Part shown: positions 8,501 through 10,318 of the stretch, piece by piece
Position numbering within the stretch: the stretch's first letter is position 1
Layout of the letters: every line of letters begins with the position of its first letter
NCBI GenBank assembly: GCA_947628975.1
Contig: CANRBW010000047.1
Location: 1-10,318, forward strand
DNA: 10,318 nucleotides
DNA from: an uncultured Oscillospiraceae bacterium
GTDB lineage: Bacteria > Bacillota > Clostridia > Oscillospirales > Oscillospiraceae
Direction of reading: 5' to 3'
Notes under the pieces: model-generated
What the model was told of the DNA's origin: nothing
Seen by the model: the letters and a program-made list of their open reading frames with translations, nothing else
Databases searched by the model: none
Translations under genes and position numbers: made by a program

Positions 8501-8817
8501 GGGCCAGGGACGCGGTGGGGTATCTCTACCGGGCCGGGATCATGTCCGGCAGTCTGGAGGGGGACGGGCTCTACGCCAGGGCCGGCGACCCCATCACCAG
8601 GGCCCAGGCCATGACTCTGCTGGGCCGGGTCCAGCCCAAGGGCTTCGCCCAGCAGGCCGGGACCTTTGACGACGACGACCAGATCCCCGCCTGGGCCAGG
8701 GAGTTTGTCTACACCCTGGCCGGGCAGGGGGTGGTCAGCGGCTACCAGGGCCTGGTCCGACCCCTGGACCCCATCACCAGGGCGGAGGCGGCCAAGCTGC
8801 TGACCACCCTGTGGTGA
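5563..8817 (+). CDS. Secreted NAGPA-type phosphodiester glycosidase with Ig-like regions and three SLH repeats
   Basis: Exported cell-surface protein of 1084 residues, without a gene name I recognise. Seen: a Sec signal peptide (about 1-24, basic MKHR, hydrophobic core, ALAS-type end). A phosphodiester-glycosidase (NAGPA/DUF2233-like) domain follows in two halves: ANGDYF at 104-109 in the first, and RTALGIR at 392-398 plus the family hallmark DGGGST at 440-445 in the second. Between them (about 205-290) lies an acidic, proline-rich and tryptophan-heptad insertion. Beta-rich stretches at about 488-570 and 573-662 look like Ig-like (Big) domains, 670-810 like a jelly-roll carbohydrate-binding module, and 815-900 like another Ig-like domain. 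Three SLH repeats (about 904-960, 970-1028, 1033-1084), each with an ITRxxx motif, would anchor it non-covalently to pyruvylated wall polymer. Related domains act on sugar-1-phosphodiester links, so a wall-glycan target is inferred. It lies 29 bases after hemW, probably in the same transcript. Confidence 0.88.
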   Translation: MKHRVLAIFLALALLAAPSALASQALGWELYQTDTVLGPGLTVSSQILWGDSKQDYRREQYVTYTPGLGVQPVVCYGASVPATATLTSMAKGLEGYGYRVLAGANGDYFVMSSGVPLGMVVSYGALRSSSSYHYAVGFEADGTCFVGKPDLSITATFHGYDLSVSGGYNKLRETQSGYTLYSSDFGGETRTTGGGVNVVLRPVTVPEDYAAPAMPEALRPAPEEPPAPEGLDQAADPEVDPAEVDPAEVDPVWAEQHRLWEEEMAAWEQEKLAWEQAMADWRQALAQSVAGFETLPAQLTIGGEVDCVVETVAEQSGSFAIPQGRFVLSISTGADRFLVDEVRALMAGERLRLRVTSPDERWARAYTAIGAYRYILQNGEVAQGLEQNGDPRTALGIRADGAVILYTIDGRRPGHSVGASVTQVAKRLQELGCVEAVLFDGGGSTTFGTTGALDQSFSLQNRPSEGSQRAVSDALFFVSELKPTGALGSVYLRPQSALMLAGARQSLSALGIDTGYYAMGEEPLVGVSYTVEGPGRMEGEVFVAGAEKGIATVTAATADGAVGTARMTVVATPDKIDLTDPAGQKVTSLNLDPGQSASLNASATWYKLDLLADDSCFTWTLSPELGSVDAYGNLTAGTRAGSGTLTVSAGERSVSIPVTVGGHVTPLEPWESPEGIRTGPEDPVQAELTGEQTRYGRSALRVTYPAGEESRLPLDLAIPAGESWLALWLYADTPPQAVEAELALDDGSAARVPLAVPEGSQGSWSHLWAAIPENAVRLTGLVLTARPRDGGEAPGAYLDTLYLDHFTTANSRLDDATPPTVSLTVRGGQVSATLSDNVDKTFRPEAVSLTLDGWGTPFDLSGGALTASLPTDALLHRVSLTVQDASGNLKRVSAELPPAPGRALPFGDVAGHWAQDHIVYLYDQGVTNGRSTPEGPVFDPQTNITRGEFATMLARWLRADLTGGGEVQLPFVDAADIPAWARDAVGYLYRAGIMSGSLEGDGLYARAGDPITRAQAMTLLGRVQPKGFAQQAGTFDDDDQIPAWAREFVYTLAGQGVVSGYQGLVRPLDPITRAEAAKLLTTLW
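6274..6318 (+). repeat. Three tandem 15-bp units encoding Glu-Val-Asp-Pro-Ala
   Basis: Units at 6274-6288, 6289-6303 and 6304-6318. The first two are identical (GAGGTCGACCCGGCG) and the third differs only in its last codon, Val for Ala. Multiples of five codons keep the frame, so copy number can change by slippage without disrupting the surface protein. Confidence 0.9.
6319..6423 (+). repeat. Five tandem 21-bp degenerate units, a tryptophan heptad helix
   Basis: Five consecutive seven-codon units at 6319, 6340, 6361, 6382 and 6403 each begin with Trp (W253, W260, W267, W274, W281) and then carry Glu/Gln/Ala-rich residues. Nucleotide identity is high between units three and four (both have GCCTGGGAACAGG at the junction) and lower elsewhere. 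The segment should form one amphipathic helix with a tryptophan stripe. Confidence 0.85.
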
Positions 8818-8826
8818 CCGGGCGGG

Positions 8827-8833
8827 AAGGAGG
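8827..8833 (+). promoter_or_regulatory. Ribosome binding site for the TTG-started regulator
   Basis: AAGGAGG lies eight bases before the TTG at 8842. No in-frame ATG or GTG offers a better match near the start of the winged-helix domain, so the rare TTG start is preferred. Confidence 0.8.
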
Positions 8834-8841
8834 AGAGCGCG

Positions 8842-9807
8842 TTGGCCAGACAGAGCAACCAGAAGGGGAAGCTCCTTCTGCTGTTGGAGTTCCTCCAGCG
8901 GGAGACCGATGAGGACCACCCCGCCTCCACCCAGGACCTCCTGAACTTCCTGGCGCGGAACGGGGTGAGCGCCGAGCGCAAGAGCGTCTACGCCGACCTG
9001 GAGCTGTTGGCCGACTGGGGCTACGACGTCCAGCGCCGCCGGGGGCCGGGGGGCGGGGTCTACCTGGGCCAGCGGGACTTCGAACTGGCCGAGCTGAAGC
9101 TGCTGGTGGACGCGGTCCAGGCCAGCCGGTTCATCACCCGGCGCAAGTCCGACGCCCTCATCGCCAAGCTGGAGCGCCTCACCTCCCGCCACCAGGCCCG
9201 GTCCCTCCAGCGCCAGGTCTTCATGGGGGACCGGGTCAAGAGCATGAACGAGAGCGTTTACTACTGCGTGGACGCCATCCACACCGCCATCAACGACGCC
9301 CGGATGATCTCCTTCCGCTACTTCGACTACAACAGCAGGAAGGAGAAGGTCTTCCGCCACCAGGGGAAGACCTATCTGGTGGCCCCCTACTTCCTCATCT
9401 GGGACAACGCCAACTACTACCTGGTGGGCCAGGTCCCCGGCGAGAGCGAGACCCGCCACTACCGGGTGGACAAGATGGCGGACGTGACCCCCGCCCAGGA
9501 GCGGGCCCAGCTCCCCCGGGACCTGGACCCGGTGGCCTATGTCTCCCGGTACTTCTCCATGTTCTCCGGCCGGAGCGCCACGATCCGCCTGCGCTGCCGG
9601 GAGGAGCTGGCCGGGGTGATCCTGGACCGCTTCGGCCGGGAGGTGACGCTGGTCCCCCAGGAGGAGGGCTTCTTCACCGTCGCCCTGGACGTGGTGGTCT
9701 CCCCCCAGCTGTGGGGCTGGCTGGCCGGCCTGGGGGGCGGGGCGGAGCTGGTGGCCCCCCCGTGGGCGGCGGAGGCGTACCGGGCCCACCTGAAAAGTCT
9801 GCTGTGA
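8842..9807 (+). CDS. WYL-domain transcriptional regulator with N-terminal winged helix
   Basis: Probable cytoplasmic DNA-binding regulator of 321 residues. Seen: an N-terminal helix-turn-helix of the HTH_11/DeoR-like kind (about residues 7-65), with the recognition-helix stretch SAERKSVYADLELLADWGY and then a wing ending in GPGGGVYLGQRDF. A helical linker follows (about 75-135), then a WYL domain (about 140-215) with ISFRYFDYN, LVAPYFLIW and the WYL-position motif Tyr192-Tyr193-Leu194 in NYYLVGQ, and a C-terminal WCX-like extension (about 240-321). WYL domains bind ligands, often nucleic acid or nucleotides, and can switch repressors or activators; the ligand here is unknown. It begins 24 bases after the SLH protein, so the two are likely cotranscribed, and control of that surface protein or its own operon is a reasonable guess. 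A bidirectional terminator follows. No nearby defence genes suggest a CRISPR or phage-defence role. Confidence 0.87.
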   Translation: MARQSNQKGKLLLLLEFLQRETDEDHPASTQDLLNFLARNGVSAERKSVYADLELLADWGYDVQRRRGPGGGVYLGQRDFELAELKLLVDAVQASRFITRRKSDALIAKLERLTSRHQARSLQRQVFMGDRVKSMNESVYYCVDAIHTAINDARMISFRYFDYNSRKEKVFRHQGKTYLVAPYFLIWDNANYYLVGQVPGESETRHYRVDKMADVTPAQERAQLPRDLDPVAYVSRYFSMFSGRSATIRLRCREELAGVILDRFGREVTLVPQEEGFFTVALDVVVSPQLWGWLAGLGGGAELVAPPWAAEAYRAHLKSLL

Positions 9808-9843
9808 CCGCCCCGGCTCCCCCGGCGGCGGACCGGAGCGTAG

Positions 9844-9882
9844 AAAACGGGCGTGGATGGAAGACCCATCCACGCCCGTTTT
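9844..9882. terminator. Perfect 17-bp hairpin, bidirectional intrinsic terminator
   Basis: The arm at 9844-9860 is the exact reverse complement of 9866-9882, with a five-base loop. The stem is G+C-rich in the middle and has AAAA on one side and TTTT on the other, so each strand ends its stem with a short T run (TTTTGCTTT on the plus strand). It lies between convergent genes: the WYL regulator ends at 9807 and the rubredoxin at 9920. It most likely ends both transcripts. Confidence 0.9.
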
Positions 9883-9888
9883 GCTTTG

Positions 9889-9922
9889 TCGCTCGCTTAT
9901 CGCTCGCTTACCTTTTCGCTTA
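9889..9922. repeat. Short direct repeats just after the rubredoxin stop codon
   Basis: TCGCTCGCTTA occurs twice in tandem (9889-9899 and 9900-9910), and a shorter copy, TCGCTTA, spans 9916-9922, which includes the rubredoxin stop codon. Read on the minus strand, each copy begins with TAAGCGA, so the stop region appears to have been duplicated. No function is evident; slippage is the simplest explanation. Confidence 0.75.
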
Positions 9923-10075
9923 CGCCTTGGTGAAGGCGTCCTTGCCCAGACCGCAGACGGGGCAGACCCAGTCGGCCGGGACCTCCTCCCAGGGGGTGCC
10001 GGGGGCGATGCCGCTGTCGGGGTCGCCAACGGCGGGGTCGTACTCATAGCCGCAGGGGCAGATGTACTTCTCCAT
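9920..10075 (-). CDS. Rubredoxin with Cys-x-Cys first metal loop
   Basis: Small iron-binding electron carrier of 51 residues, the usual size, likely giving electrons to rubrerythrin-type peroxidases in the cytoplasm. Seen: [20 protein letters not shown] and [14 protein letters not shown], both diagnostic of rubredoxin. The second metal loop is normal (C38-x2-C41-G). The first has Cys6-Pro7-Cys8-Gly, one residue shorter than the usual C-x2-C-G; the nucleotides (TGC CCC TGC GGC on the minus strand) confirm it without ambiguity. Start chosen at 10075 because AGGAGG lies eight bases upstream on the minus strand; an upstream in-frame start would only add nine residues that include the binding site. 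It lies 27 bases downstream of a rubrerythrin-like gene, so the two probably form one oxidative-stress operon ending at the shared terminator. Confidence 0.93.
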   Translation of the reverse strand: MEKYICPCGYEYDPAVGDPDSGIAPGTPWEEVPADWVCPVCGLGKDAFTKA

Positions 10076-10082
10076 GGGGATA

Positions 10083-10088
10083 ACCTCC
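10083..10088 (-). promoter_or_regulatory. Ribosome binding site for rubredoxin
   Basis: On the minus strand AGGAGG precedes the ATG at 10075 by about seven to eight bases, within the 27-base gap after the rubrerythrin-like gene. It supports independent efficient initiation of the second gene in the pair. Confidence 0.75.
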
Positions 10089-10102
10089 TCTGTCCGGCGC
10101 AA

Positions 10103-10318
10103 TCAGCCGAAGTAGCGATCCAGCAGACCCTTCAGGGCCTTGCCGTGGCGGGCCTCGTCCCGGGCCATCTCGTGGACGGTGTCGTGGATGGCGTCCAGGT
10201 TCAGCTCCTTGGCCTTCTTGGCCAGGTCGGTCTTGCCGGCGGTGGCGCCGTTCTCGGCCTCCACCCGCATCTCCAGGTTCTTCTTGGTGGAGTCGGTGAC
10301 CACCTCGCCCAGCAGCTC
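10103..10318 (-). CDS. Rubrerythrin / NADH peroxidase-type ferritin-like protein, C-terminal part (5' end outside window)
   Basis: The last 71 residues of a ferritin-like di-iron protein that reduces hydrogen peroxide in anaerobes. Seen: the second helix pair of the four-helix bundle, with Glu in MRVEAENG and the E-x6-H type signature in [14 protein letters not shown], which supplies di-iron ligands in rubrerythrins. The chain stops at DRYFG with no C-terminal rubredoxin domain. The sequence resembles proteins annotated NADH peroxidase or reverse rubrerythrin in gut clostridia, which carry their rubredoxin-like domain at the N-terminus; that part lies outside the window, so the order is not shown here. 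The reading frame is open to the window edge, and the internal GTG at 10303 is not a believable start. The separate rubredoxin gene downstream is a likely electron donor. Confidence 0.85.
   Translation of the reverse strand, partial: ELLGEVVTDSTKKNLEMRVEAENGATAGKTDLAKKAKELNLDAIHDTVHEMARDEARHGKALKGLLDRYFG

Noticed and set aside
5506..10047. A 1513-codon open frame on the minus strand opposite the surface protein and regulator genes
   Set aside because: It is rich in Gly, Pro, Arg, His and Gln with no domain pattern, and lies opposite well-supported genes. In high-G+C DNA with G/C at third positions such antisense open frames are expected.
10103..10303. A complete small protein starting at the GTG at 10303
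   Set aside because: The frame continues open to the window edge with family-like residues, so the GTG is an internal valine codon of a longer rubrerythrin-like protein.

Overview
The window reads as a chromosomal stretch of a high-G+C, anaerobic member of the Bacillota, most plausibly a gut clostridium of the Oscillospiraceae type (inference). The grounds are four: near-saturated G/C at third codon positions; strong AGGAGG-type ribosome binding sites, several with GTG or TTG starts; a Gram-positive gene neighbourhood (comEC-holA, RNase M5, an SLH-anchored surface protein); and an anaerobe's oxidative-stress pair (rubrerythrin-like protein plus rubredoxin). No rRNA, tRNA, CRISPR array, insertion sequence or phage gene was found. 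Coding density is very high, and the only real gaps are 4261-4339 and 9808-9919.

Left part, plus strand, 1-4260: the end of an aspartate carbamoyltransferase (pyrB) that carries a PyrI-like zinc-binding tail. It is followed, with overlapping or tight junctions, by comEC (DNA-uptake channel), holA (clamp-loader delta subunit) and rnmV (5S rRNA maturase). The GTGA overlap at 336-339, the short 33-base gap before holA and the 8-base overlap at 3661-3668 suggest one transcript mixing pyrimidine synthesis, DNA uptake, replication and RNA processing.

Middle, plus strand, 4261-9807: a good sigma-A type promoter (TTGCGC, 17 bases, TATAAT) inside or beside an inverted repeat appears to start a second unit. 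It contains hemW (heme chaperone-type radical SAM protein), a 1084-residue secreted protein and a WYL-domain regulator, with gaps of only 29 and 24 bases. The secreted protein has an interrupted phosphodiester-glycosidase (NAGPA) domain, Ig-like and jelly-roll-like regions, and three SLH repeats. The unit ends at a perfect 17-bp hairpin that also serves the convergent unit.

Right part, minus strand, 9920-10318: a rubredoxin with an unusual Cys-x-Cys first metal loop, and upstream of it the C-terminal end of a rubrerythrin / NADH peroxidase-type ferritin-like protein cut by the window edge.

I see no clear new defence or mobile system. The points most worth a second look are the zinc tail on PyrB, the tryptophan-heptad insertion inside the glycosidase domain, the CxC rubredoxin, and the inverted repeat around the hemW promoter.
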